Shown here piece by piece: positions 8,620 to 16,742 of a stretch of DNA of 64,000 nt. The stretch comes from Petrocella atlantisensis (GTDB taxonomy: Bacteria > Bacillota > Clostridia > Lachnospirales > Vallitaleaceae): positions 930,001 through 994,000 of the forward strand of contig NZ_LR130778.1 in NCBI RefSeq assembly GCF_900538275.1, written 5' to 3'. Every line of letters begins with the position of its first letter. The first letter of the stretch is position 1. The notes beneath the pieces were generated by a model. It was not told where the DNA came from and searched no databases. It saw only the letters and a program-made list of their open reading frames with translations. Position numbers and translations under genes: made by a program.

Positions 8620-8855
8620 TATATGTAGAAACTGATTAAAGCTAAAAGAGCATACTTTAATAGACTATTAAATACCACTTGTTCCTCAAAGAGGTTAAGC
8701 ATTGTTAGTACAATAAGTATCAAATAGCCTACGAAAGCAATTCTTAAATTGTAGATATACTTAATTCCACCGAAGCGGTGTAGCATTGTCAAAACCAAGA
8801 TAAGCACTAACACAGTGGCGATTTCTAGAAGTTGAACAAAAAGCAACATTTCCAT
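8616..8855 (-). pseudogene. 5' fragment of the split GGDEF-EAL membrane protein gene
   Basis: Eighty codons encoding two to three hydrophobic segments (starting MEMLLFVQLLEIATVLVLIL), then one codon and a TAG that belong to the IS end. The start follows TTAGGAG by 6 nt, so this is the original translation start. The membrane-segment character fits the N-terminal sensor region missing from the gene at 2638-4623, and the two parts join in the same frame once the insertion is removed, giving 80 + 17 + 661 = 758 residues. Read alone it looks like an 81-aa membrane protein, but the join argues against an independent gene. Confidence 0.85.
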
Positions 8856-8900
8856 TGTAGCTCCTAACTTTATAAGGCATCCTTATATCCTGTTTGTTTA

Positions 8901-9518
8901 TTATAACATCATATCCACTAGATTCCCAGATGCTTGATGCCTTATTGCATCTTTATAGGGGTTGGTTTTGCCAATGGTTGTTGTTTTGGTAAGGCCGCCT
9001 GATACATAACTGATACCACACTCCGGACAGATACTATGAAAGATCTGTACACTTTGGGCTATAACCTCTTTGCCTTCTTGTTTGGCATCCGCCTGTTCAT
9101 TAGAAACATGCTCCATTTCATGAGAAACCACAGCCGATGCTGCCTGACTTGGACTTAGTTGGGTCGGTGCCTGAAAGGAAACACTTGCATCATCGGACTG
9201 GTCCTGATAGGTCCTTGATGCACATGTTGTACATTCAACAACACCCATACGTTTTAATGTTTTATCATCAAAAACATTTGCAAGTGTTGACAGTCGTTGC
9301 TCTTTGGATACCAATTTATTGCTTAATTGTTGAGGTAAACCTATTTTTGATGAATGCCCAAATTGTTGGAGCGACTTTTTCCCATCATCAATAAAAAGTC
9401 CACCCATTGTCTTATTATGACTTAAAGACTTCTGAGCCTCACCAGAATTTACTTTTTCATTAATTCCTTGAACATTACGCACCTGATTAGCTGCTTGAGC
9501 CGAGTATATTCTATCCAT
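8901..9518 (-). CDS. Putative zinc metalloprotease (SprA-related / CJM1_0395-like family)
   Basis: A 205-aa soluble protein with no signal peptide. The motif VSHEMEHVSNEQ at about 131-142 contains HExxH, the zinc-binding and catalytic helix of gluzincin-type peptidases, with a possible third ligand downstream. Two Cys pairs (CTTC near 96 and CPEC near 163) may form a structural metal site. This layout fits the family named SprA-related in Pfam, whose substrate is not known to me. It lies upstream of the interrupted c-di-GMP gene on the same strand with a 45-bp gap and may form an operon with it. Confidence 0.65.
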   Translation of the reverse strand: MDRIYSAQAANQVRNVQGINEKVNSGEAQKSLSHNKTMGGLFIDDGKKSLQQFGHSSKIGLPQQLSNKLVSKEQRLSTLANVFDDKTLKRMGVVECTTCASRTYQDQSDDASVSFQAPTQLSPSQAASAVVSHEMEHVSNEQADAKQEGKEVIAQSVQIFHSICPECGISYVSGGLTKTTTIGKTNPYKDAIRHQASGNLVDMML

Positions 9519-9579
9519 AAAATCACCTGCTTATATTATACACGCGATTGGAAGCTTTGAAAAGTAGTCGATTCTCTGT

Positions 9580-9611
9580 AAAAAAAAGAACCTCAAAAGA
9601 GATCCTTCTTA
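9580..9611 (-). terminator. Terminator after tRNA-Thr
   Basis: On the minus strand AAGAAGGATCTC-TTTT-GAGGTTCTT forms an imperfect hairpin followed by about seven T, four bases past the tRNA 3' end. Confidence 0.65.
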
Positions 9612-9614
9612 CTA

Positions 9615-9687
9615 AGCTAGTAACGAGATTCGAACTCGTGACCTCATCCTTACCATGGATGCGCTCTACCTACTGAGCTATACCAGC
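9615..9687 (-). tRNA. tRNA-Thr (anticodon GGT)
   Basis: A 73-nt cloverleaf on the minus strand. The acceptor GCTGGTA pairs with TACTAGC (one G-U), the D arm contains AGCTCAGTAGGTAGAGC, the anticodon stem CATCC/GGATG encloses ATGGTAA with GGT at positions 34-36, and the T arm contains GTTCGAATC. The discriminator is T and CCA is not encoded. Confidence 0.93.
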
Positions 9688-9770
9688 ATATATATGGTTA
9701 TAATCTGTCCAGCCCTTTAGGCCACTTTATCTATTATAACCATATCTTATAACTTGTCAACCATAAATCC

Positions 9771-10307
9771 TTACTTTTTTTCTTTCATAATGATTTCCAG
9801 TTTTTTCTTAATACGCTGTAGGGCATTGTCAATAGATTTTACCGGTTTTTCAAGTATCTCTGCTATTTCAACATACCCGATGCCTTCAACATAATATTCT
9901 AAAACATCCTTCTCGAAATCACTTAATTTGTCTGCTAACTCATCTTCAATAATATGTATGTTTTCCTTGTCAATAATCAGTTCTTCCGGATCAACGATCT
10001 GCTTAGAGGGCATGAGGTCCATAAGGACGATTTTGTCATTGTCTTCTTCAAATATCGGTTTATTCAAAGAAACATAGGAGTTTAAAGGCATATGTTTCTG
10101 CCTTGTAGCTGCTTTTACAGCTGTGATGATTTGCCTCGTGATACAAAGATCAGCAAAAGAAAAAAAGGACGATGCTGTATCATTTCTATAGTCTCTAACA
10201 GCCTTAAAAAGTCCAATCATACCTTCTTGTATCAAATCATCTCTGCCTGCACCCATTAAAAAATAGGATTTTGATTTTTTTTCCACCAGCTTTTTGTATT
10301 TGTTCAT
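9771..10307 (-). CDS. sigH: RNA polymerase sigma-H factor (SigH/Spo0H); start unclear
   Basis: Sigma-70 family factor of the SigH group, which directs transition-phase and early sporulation genes. Region 2 is clear (YFLMGAGRDDLIQEGMIGLF) and region 4 is the helix-turn-helix near the C-terminus (YVEIAEILEKPVKSIDNALQ). From the first ATG it is 178 aa, shorter than the usual 210-220. The missing N-terminus is present in frame upstream as 33 codons (10308-10406, including FEELTIYTDEEIVVLIREG) but without ATG, GTG or TTG. An ATA at 10404-10406 follows AGGGG by 9 nt and ATT occurs at 10371-10373. Translation may therefore use a non-canonical start. It follows yacP, rlmB, mrnC, cysS and cysE. Confidence 0.88.
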   Translation of the reverse strand: MNKYKKLVEKKSKSYFLMGAGRDDLIQEGMIGLFKAVRDYRNDTASSFFSFADLCITRQIITAVKAATRQKHMPLNSYVSLNKPIFEEDNDKIVLMDLMPSKQIVDPEELIIDKENIHIIEDELADKLSDFEKDVLEYYVEGIGYVEIAEILEKPVKSIDNALQRIKKKLEIIMKEKK

Positions 10308-10418
10308 AAGATAGTCTAATGCATAATCATGACCTTCTCTAATAAGAACAACGATTTCTTCATCTGTATAAATGGTTAGTTCTTCAAATGCTATGACACG
10401 TTCTATTTAAGACAACCC

Positions 10419-10937
10419 CTATCTTTGACGACGAAATTTTTCCATCCATGCTAATGTTTCTTTATTCAAATGACCCTCCAAGCGGTTTGTTGTCCTTGAA
10501 GGTTTTTCCAAGTAATCTGCTTTATACTCTTTCCTAGTGGCTTGAATGTCACTTAAAAGCTCTCTTGCAGACATTCTTGCTGCCCCTTTTGCTAATATAA
10601 TCGTTTGTTCAAGAGCATCGGAAGTAGCAACTCGAATCTGATAATCTCTGGCATACTCAGTAGCAACTTTTTCAATATAATGGTCCGCTGTTTCATGCTC
10701 TTTTGTATAAATGACATGAATGTTATGATATGCATCAATACTTCTGACCGGATTTTTCGCCTTGTAGGCATCAAAAACTACGATGATTTCATTCTTTTTA
10801 TAGCCTTGGTAATCACTTAGAATTTCTAGCAGACGTGTTCTTGCATGATCAAGTTGATCCTCCATCGCCATTGTCTTTAGCTCAGGCCAGGCATGGATAA
10901 TATTATATCCATCGACGAGAAGTACTTCTTTTGCCAC
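10419..10937 (-). CDS. yacP: NYN-domain ribonuclease YacP/Rae1
   Basis: A 172-aa protein of the PIN/NYN fold. Acidic residues of the likely active site are in LLVDGYNIIHAWPEL (N-terminus), IIVVFDAYKAKN and RVATSDALEQTII. The Bacillus subtilis homologue Rae1 cleaves mRNA on the ribosome. The position between rlmB and sigH is the standard Firmicutes order. Its stop codon lies inside the AGGGG that would serve as the sigH ribosome binding site. Confidence 0.88.
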   Translation of the reverse strand: MAKEVLLVDGYNIIHAWPELKTMAMEDQLDHARTRLLEILSDYQGYKKNEIIVVFDAYKAKNPVRSIDAYHNIHVIYTKEHETADHYIEKVATEYARDYQIRVATSDALEQTIILAKGAARMSARELLSDIQATRKEYKADYLEKPSRTTNRLEGHLNKETLAWMEKFRRQR

Positions 10938-11026
10938 GTTAGAACCGCCTCTCTATTTACAAGTTTCCCCATAATTTTAGGATATTAGTATATCAGATTT
11001 CACCGTTATTGTTAAGACCTATTTTC

Positions 11027-11824
11027 CTATAGATTTCTCTGTCTTAGTGCCTCATACATTAAAACACCAGCTGCAACACTTGCATTTAGTGAATCAACAT
11101 TACCTTTCATGGGAATACTCGCAATAAAGTCACATTTTTCTTTAACCAATCGGCTAAGTCCTTTGCCTTCGCTACCGATTACAAGCGCCATAGGGCCTTT
11201 GAAATCCACATCATACATGCTTGTGCCTTTCATATCTGATCCGGCTACCCATATACCTTTGCTCTTAAGATCTTCAATGGTTCTAACAAGATTAACCACT
11301 TTGCAGACTGGTGTGTACTCTATAGCACCTGCTGATGTTTTTGCCACTGTCGCCGTTAGTGAAACTGCTCTGTTTTTGGGTATGATGATACCATGAGCAC
11401 CTGTTATGTTGGCCGTACGAATAATTGCCCCTAGGTTATGTGGATCTTCGATGCCATCTAAGATTATAAAAAATGGTGCTTCGTCTCTTTTCTTAGCTTT
11501 TTCAAAAAGGACTTCCAATTCAACATAATCATGGGCAGCCATAAAAGCCAATACACCCTGATGTTTTCCTTGGTTACTTAATTGATCGAGCTTTTCTCTT
11601 GCAACATATTGAACAAGAATATTCATGTCTTTAGCTAATCCCAATATTTTTTGTGCACTACCTTCTTGATGCCCGGATTCAATCATCAAAAGTTTATCAA
11701 CGCTTCTACCTGATTTTATGCCTTCTATTACTGCATTTCTTCCAAATACGATTAACTCGTTGACTTCTTCTGTTTCATGATTATCCTGGTTCCTTCTTTT
11801 ATTATTCTTATTATTTTGATTCAT
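11027..11824 (-). CDS. rlmB: 23S rRNA 2'-O-ribose methyltransferase RlmB (SpoU family)
   Basis: A 265-aa SPOUT methyltransferase. After a hydrophilic N-terminal tail comes the substrate-binding domain (VFGRNAVIEGIKSG at about 27-40), then SpoU motif 1 (DGIEDPHNLGAIIRTAN), motif 2 (ALVIGSEGKGLSRLV) and motif 3 (IPMKGNVDSLNASVAAGVL), which form the trefoil knot and bind S-adenosylmethionine. The expected target is a guanosine in domain V of 23S rRNA. The start follows GAAGGA by 5 nt. Confidence 0.92.
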   Translation of the reverse strand: MNQNNKNNKRRNQDNHETEEVNELIVFGRNAVIEGIKSGRSVDKLLMIESGHQEGSAQKILGLAKDMNILVQYVAREKLDQLSNQGKHQGVLAFMAAHDYVELEVLFEKAKKRDEAPFFIILDGIEDPHNLGAIIRTANITGAHGIIIPKNRAVSLTATVAKTSAGAIEYTPVCKVVNLVRTIEDLKSKGIWVAGSDMKGTSMYDVDFKGPMALVIGSEGKGLSRLVKEKCDFIASIPMKGNVDSLNASVAAGVLMYEALRQRNL

Positions 11825-11857
11825 CTGATCCTTCTTTCTAAACGGTTGTCGTATAGC

Positions 11858-12346
11858 CTAATCACTATGGGAAACTTCATTTTCTCCGGTACTTGGAGCA
11901 GTATCCGATTGGGTTAACTGGGTGGACTTCAAACCTGTGGCAATTAGTGCCACAAGACGTTCAAGCTGTTTGGTGACATATAAATAGCCTATAAGTGTTT
12001 CAAATCCTGTTGCATGTTTGTATGTAATCAAGTCTGTGTTTTTCGGTTTAGAACCCGACTTGGCATTCCTACCTCTTTTCATGACACTTAGCTCTTCTTC
12101 AGTTAATGTGTCTTTAATGGTGTGATAAATCTTAGCTTGTGTTTTGGCATTGACATAGAGACTGGATTCTTTGTGCATTTTACCAACCGCTTTACTACCT
12201 TTACTGATGATATAGGTTCGAATAATTAAGTCATAAATGGAGTCACCAATATATGCTAAAGCCAGTGGTGAATACGTATGGACTTTCATTTCATCCAAGG
12301 ATAACTCTTTTTCTAAAAATGTCAGAAAATCATTCAATACATCCAC
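11858..12346 (-). CDS. mrnC: Mini-ribonuclease 3
   Basis: A 162-aa RNase III catalytic domain without a double-stranded RNA-binding domain, as in Mini-III, which matures 23S rRNA ends in Firmicutes. The motif LALAYIGDSIYDLIIRTYII holds the catalytic acidic residues, and KKP-like basic patches (SGSKPKNTD) follow. The start is GTG at 12344-12346, following AGAAGG within the cysS 3' end, so translation is coupled to cysS. Confidence 0.92.
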   Translation of the reverse strand: MDVLNDFLTFLEKELSLDEMKVHTYSPLALAYIGDSIYDLIIRTYIISKGSKAVGKMHKESSLYVNAKTQAKIYHTIKDTLTEEELSVMKRGRNAKSGSKPKNTDLITYKHATGFETLIGYLYVTKQLERLVALIATGLKSTQLTQSDTAPSTGENEVSHSD

Positions 12347-12347
12347 C

Positions 12348-13745
12348 TTATACCCTTCTGAATTTTACACCTTCTCTTGTATCTTCAAGTAAAATACCCT
12401 TTTTCATGAGATCATCTCTGATCTTGTCTGATAAAGTAAAATCTTTGTTTTTTCTTGCTTCTTGGCGCTTTTGAATTAGTGCTTCAATATCAGCATCTAG
12501 TATATCATCTTCTGTATCTAAGTCAATACCAATAACATCACACAAGGCTCTTAATGCATCCAAGACTTTCTGAATAAAAGTTTTTGAGGAAGATATGGTA
12601 GCCTGGGTATTGGCAAAACGAATCAGCTCAAAAATAGCAGATACGGCATCGGCTGTGTTAAAATCATCATCCATAGCTTTCTCAAACTTATCTTTAAAGC
12701 TTTCTAAAAGTTGTATATCGGCCTTTTCTTCCTCTGTCACATTTTCTAGTTCACAATGTTCATAAAGATACACAAGGTTCTTCGCACCTGTTTGAATACG
12801 TTGCAAACTATTAGCGGCAGCTTCCATCAAATCACGACTGAAGTTGATTGGACTTCTGTAATGAGCACTCAACATAAAGAATCGTATCACCTCATAGGGA
12901 AATTCTTCAGTAATCTCCCTTACTGTAAAGAAATTACCTAATGATTTGGACATCTTTTTATTATCTACATTAATAAAGCCATTATGAAGCCAGTATTTGG
13001 CAAACGGTTTACCATTGGCTGCTTCACTTTGAGCTATCTCATTTTCATGATGGGGGAATATTAGATCCGTACCGCCACAGTGAATGTCGATGGTGTCCCC
13101 AAGATAACGTTTCGCCATGACCGAGCATTCTAAATGCCAACCCGGTCTTCCATCGCCCCATGGTGATGGCCATGACGGTTCACCTTCTTTTTTGGGTTTC
13201 CACAAAACAAAATCCATTGGATTGATTTTGGCTTCATCTACAGCGACCCGAGATCCCGCCTCTAAGTCATCCGGATTCTTCTTTGATAATTTACCATAAT
13301 CCTTAAAATTTCTGGTCGCAAAGAAAACCGTACCGTCTACTTCATAAGCAAACTTCTTGTCCAAGAGTATCTGAATCATATCCACCATATGCGGTACTTC
13401 TTCTGTAGCTTTTGGTGTATGAGTTGCTTTATGAATTCCAAGACCTTTTGCATCTTGTTCAACTTCTTGAATGTATTTTTCTGCTATCGCTTCCGAAGTT
13501 ACGCCTTCTTCTTTGGCCTTATTAATAATCTTATCGTCCACATCTGTATAATTCTGAACATAAGTTACATCAAAACCTTTGTATTCAAAATAGCGTCTGA
13601 CAACGTCAAAAACGATAAATGGTCTGGCATTGCCAATGTGTATATGGTTATACACCGTTGGCCCGCAAACATACATCTTGACCTTCCCCGGTTCGACCGG
13701 CACAAAAGTTTCTTTTTTTCGAGTAAGTGTATTGTATAATTTCAT
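12348..13745 (-). CDS. cysS: Cysteine--tRNA ligase
   Basis: A 465-aa class I aminoacyl-tRNA synthetase. The HIGH motif is HIGNARPFIVFD at about 36-47 and KMSKS is KKMSKSLGN near 268. Zinc ligands are visible as Cys28 (CGPTVYNH) and the later WHLECS and GGTDLIFPHHENE segments. Length is typical. The start follows GAGGTG at suitable spacing. It is the second gene behind a cysteine T-box, after cysE, so tRNA-Cys charging and cysteine synthesis share one control. Confidence 0.95.
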   Translation of the reverse strand: MKLYNTLTRKKETFVPVEPGKVKMYVCGPTVYNHIHIGNARPFIVFDVVRRYFEYKGFDVTYVQNYTDVDDKIINKAKEEGVTSEAIAEKYIQEVEQDAKGLGIHKATHTPKATEEVPHMVDMIQILLDKKFAYEVDGTVFFATRNFKDYGKLSKKNPDDLEAGSRVAVDEAKINPMDFVLWKPKKEGEPSWPSPWGDGRPGWHLECSVMAKRYLGDTIDIHCGGTDLIFPHHENEIAQSEAANGKPFAKYWLHNGFINVDNKKMSKSLGNFFTVREITEEFPYEVIRFFMLSAHYRSPINFSRDLMEAAANSLQRIQTGAKNLVYLYEHCELENVTEEEKADIQLLESFKDKFEKAMDDDFNTADAVSAIFELIRFANTQATISSSKTFIQKVLDALRALCDVIGIDLDTEDDILDADIEALIQKRQEARKNKDFTLSDKIRDDLMKKGILLEDTREGVKFRRV

Positions 13746-13757
13746 TTATAAATCACC

Positions 13758-14471
13758 TCATAATTCATCTTGCATATATTCTGGACAGTTTCTACATCTT
13801 TCTTCTTCTAAGGTATTTAAAGCATCTAACGATAGGCCGCCTTTGCCTTTTTCCAAGTTTTCTATTCTAATCTGAAGTCTACATAACTCATGACGTATCG
13901 GATCAGGAAAGTGTATTTGATCGAGTGTGTCTTGAGGATGGGTTATTTTTTTATCGTTTCTCTTTACAACCCTACCCGGTATGCCGACAACTGTCGAATT
14001 GGCTGGCACTTCACTTAAAACAACTGAACCTGCGCCTATTTTTGAATCCTCACCAACCGTAAAAGATCCCAATACTTTTGCACCTGCACTGATCATGACG
14101 TTATCTCCAATTGTTGGATGACGCTTTCCATGTTCTTTGCCTGTACCACCAAGTGTCACCCCTTGGTAAAGGGTTACATTGTTTCCTATAATCGCTGTTT
14201 CACCGATAACCACCCCATGTCCATGATCAATGAACAGTCCAGCGCCAATAACGGCGCCTGGATGAATCTCGATACCTGTTTTTCGGGTTGCCCGTTGTGA
14301 TACCCATCTGGCTAAAAAATAGTGTTTTCTAAGAAATAGCCAATGAGATAACCGGTATCTGAGAATGGCATGGAAACTCGGATATAAAAATACCTCCGAC
14401 GTTTTTTTGATGGCAGGGTCTCTTTCCTTAATCACTTCAATTTCTTCTTTTATATATTTCATTATATTCAT
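13758..14471 (-). CDS. cysE: Serine O-acetyltransferase
   Basis: A 237-aa left-handed beta-helix acetyltransferase that makes O-acetylserine from serine and acetyl-CoA, the first step of cysteine synthesis. The hexapeptide-repeat core includes [20 protein letters not shown] and [16 protein letters not shown], with catalytic His in FIDHGHG and GKRHPTIG. The start follows CAGGAGG by 6 nt. It is first in the cysE-cysS operon and lies directly under a T-box with a cysteine specifier. Confidence 0.94.
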   Translation of the reverse strand: MNIMKYIKEEIEVIKERDPAIKKTSEVFLYPSFHAILRYRLSHWLFLRKHYFLARWVSQRATRKTGIEIHPGAVIGAGLFIDHGHGVVIGETAIIGNNVTLYQGVTLGGTGKEHGKRHPTIGDNVMISAGAKVLGSFTVGEDSKIGAGSVVLSEVPANSTVVGIPGRVVKRNDKKITHPQDTLDQIHFPDPIRHELCRLQIRIENLEKGKGGLSLDALNTLEEERCRNCPEYMQDEL

Positions 14472-14565
14472 TTAATTACCTCCTGATATTCAAAAGAGTG
14501 ACTTGTCATACTATTTAGATACCTTACAAAGAAGTCCTTCTTTGCGTATGCATAACATATAAATT

Positions 14566-14836
14566 AAAAAACGCCTCTTAATATAATAAGAGACGGTTTA
14601 TCCGCGGTTCCACTCTTGTTGAAGCTTTGCTTCCACTTGATATCGATATAACGGTCGATGCCCGTATCAAGCTAATATTATTTCACTTGAAAAGCTCACG
14701 AATGCACTTCATCTATCAATAAAACAAATGGACTCTCAGCTTTATTCCATTCTCTCTGTGGTTCTTGATATGATTACTCTTTCGATCATAGCTTTTATCT
14801 ATTGCTGATTATTTATCTCAAAAATATCATAACCCA
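14566..14836 (-). promoter_or_regulatory. T-box leader, cysteine (controls cysE-cysS)
   Basis: On the minus strand, stem I contains AGAGAG and a specifier segment GAAGTGCATTC with TGC (Cys) at 14704-14706. The T-box sequence TGGAACCGCGG is at 14602-14612 and pairs with uncharged tRNA. The competing terminator CGTCTCTTA/TAAGAGGCG plus six T is at 14566-14595. Uncharged tRNA-Cys should favour read-through into cysE. The T-box type is certain; the specifier assignment fits the downstream genes. Confidence 0.93.
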
Positions 14837-14841
14837 AATAT

Positions 14842-14870
14842 ACTATATAATACTTTACAAATTTCGTCAA
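14842..14870 (-). promoter_or_regulatory. Promoter of the cysE T-box transcript
   Basis: TTGACG (14865-14870) and TATAGT (14842-14847) with a 17-bp spacer, just upstream of the T-box stem I. Confidence 0.7.
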
Positions 14871-14908
14871 GGACAAAGAGGCTACGCCTCGCTTTGCAAA
14901 GCAAATTG
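14871..14908. repeat. Palindromic intergenic repeat, copy 2
   Basis: Thirty-eight bp nearly identical, in opposite orientation, to 63395-63432. It contains the perfect palindrome GCTTTGCAAAGC and a GAGGC-TAC-GCCTC hairpin. It sits 11 bp past the stop of the enzyme I homologue and next to the cysE promoter. Confidence 0.85.
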
Positions 14909-14919
14909 TTCATGGTTTA

Positions 14920-16641
14920 TTACCAAACATAAATTTCATAATAACGTTTTTCCAAATATTCCTTAATCTCATTACCGGAGCTTAAAGATAATAAATGATC
15001 GATTTCTTTATCCCATATGGCTTTATTGGTCTTACTGGCTAACCATCTGGCTTTTGGAACCATGCTTGGGTTAACACATACCTGATCAACACCGATTGCA
15101 ATCATAAAGGGGAGGAGTATTTCATTATTTGCCATATCACCTACAATACTAATCCAAGTCCCTTCTCTATGTGCAGCGATAACCACTTGTCGAATTGTCC
15201 GAAGCAGCCCTGGGTGGTACATATCAAAAAGTTCAAATAGGTTTTCATTTGCCCGATCAACCGCCGTCATCAATTGTATGAGTTCTGATGATCCTATGAC
15301 GAGAAAGTCCACTTCTCTTGCAAAAATATCAATCATCATTGCTGCAGCAGGTATCTCAACCATCATGCCGATATCTATGTTGTTGTCATATAATTCATGT
15401 CGTGCGTCCAACTCAACTTTTGCTTCTTCAATGGCCATCTTTGCATCTAGAAGTTCTTCAATCTTTGTAACCATTGGTAATAAAATTTTTATTTTTCCAT
15501 ATGCACTGGCTCGAAGTAAAGCCTTAATCTGCGTCACAAACAAGGTTCGCTCTGTGAGTGTAACCCGTATGGATCTATAGCCTAACAAAGGGTTTCTTTC
15601 CTCATGAAAGTATATAAAAGGCATATCGTGGTTGGACGAACAATCCATTGTTCTAAAGATAATATCAGCATTTTCAGCCAACATAACTGCTTCACGGTAG
15701 GCTTCAAGTTGAACCATCTCCTCCGGCATAGAAGGTTGTCCCAAAAAAACAAATTCTGTCTTAAATAAACCTACACTTTCGGCACCTTTTTCTTTAGCGA
15801 CTAATAGAGCATTATTGTTCTCAACCTCAGCTGCAATCTCAAACTGGTGACCGTCTTCTGTTTTAGTTTTTTGCTTTGCAAAACTTAAAAAGATGTCTTC
15901 CAGCTCTTTTTCTTTATTCACCTTCTTAAAATAGAAGTCAATCATTTCCTTATCCGGATTAATGAATACTTCACCTTTTTGCCCGTCTACAATGACTTCA
16001 TCGCCATCTTTTACAAGAGATAAAATACCTTTTGCGCCTAGTACAGCCGGAATTTTAAAGTTATTGGACACAAGGGCACTGTAGGATGTTTTGCCACCCA
16101 GTTCGCATACAATTGCAAGTACACTATTCTTATCCAAGTGAACGATATCGTTACCATCTAACTCACTTGCAAATATGATAACCGGTTCTGTCAAATCGCC
16201 AAGACCTTTATTTTCTATGCCAATGAGTTCTTTAATAATCTCTTCTGCAATATATTTTATGGATTCTGATTTTTTTTTCAGAAAATCATCCGCAACCTTG
16301 TCGAACATGGCTGCATATTTTTTTTTGACTTCGTTAAGAATATAATCTGCATTGATCTTTTGTTCTTGAATTTCTTTGCGCACTTGCCCTAGCAATATGG
16401 ACCCATCATAAACACTTAGATGTCGTTTATAGACCTCTGCTTCTTCTTGTCCCAAAATATTGAGGGTCTTATTATAACGTCTTTCAAGTTCAATTCGACA
16501 CTTGTCGACTGCAGTATTGAATCGTTCAAGCTCAAGTTGAGGGTTTTCTATTTTTCTATATACAACCTTCATCTCTACTTCACGCTTAACAAAGGCTTTT
16601 CCTATGGTGACTCCTTCTGCAACGCCAATACCTCTAATCAT
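14920..16641 (-). CDS. PTS enzyme I-like protein lacking catalytic residues
   Basis: A 573-aa protein collinear with PEP-protein phosphotransferase (PtsI): N-terminal GIGVAEGVTIGKAF, a swivelling domain and a C-terminal PEP-binding barrel (GMMVEIPAAAMMIDIFARE). The key positions have changed. The phospho-His motif GGRTSH is GGKTSYSALVSNN with Tyr for His; the PEP-site RTLDIGGDK is RTMDCSSNH; the proton-donor Cys of CGEMAGD is Val in IVGDMANN. It is therefore unlikely to phosphorylate HPr, and no HPr or EII gene is nearby. I place the start at the ATG at 16639-16641 after GGAGG; an upstream ATG has no such site. It may act by binding PEP, HPr or another partner, which is inference. Confidence 0.85.
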   Translation of the reverse strand: MIRGIGVAEGVTIGKAFVKREVEMKVVYRKIENPQLELERFNTAVDKCRIELERRYNKTLNILGQEEAEVYKRHLSVYDGSILLGQVRKEIQEQKINADYILNEVKKKYAAMFDKVADDFLKKKSESIKYIAEEIIKELIGIENKGLGDLTEPVIIFASELDGNDIVHLDKNSVLAIVCELGGKTSYSALVSNNFKIPAVLGAKGILSLVKDGDEVIVDGQKGEVFINPDKEMIDFYFKKVNKEKELEDIFLSFAKQKTKTEDGHQFEIAAEVENNNALLVAKEKGAESVGLFKTEFVFLGQPSMPEEMVQLEAYREAVMLAENADIIFRTMDCSSNHDMPFIYFHEERNPLLGYRSIRVTLTERTLFVTQIKALLRASAYGKIKILLPMVTKIEELLDAKMAIEEAKVELDARHELYDNNIDIGMMVEIPAAAMMIDIFAREVDFLVIGSSELIQLMTAVDRANENLFELFDMYHPGLLRTIRQVVIAAHREGTWISIVGDMANNEILLPFMIAIGVDQVCVNPSMVPKARWLASKTNKAIWDKEIDHLLSLSSGNEIKEYLEKRYYEIYVW

Positions 16642-16742
16642 AGTATTGCCTCCAAACTCAATTCTAGTACCACACATTTTTGATGCATACTTTGTCAAGA
16701 TTTATAGAATGTTTTCATCCAGCTTTTATTAATCAAGTTGTT

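Noticed and set aside
8610-8855. Independent 81-aa membrane protein gene
   Set aside because: Its stop codon belongs to the IS terminal repeat and its frame continues exactly into the GGDEF-EAL fragment.
9771-10307. Frameshifted sigH
   Set aside because: The upstream homologous codons are in the same frame as the ATG; the problem is a missing start codon and not a shift.
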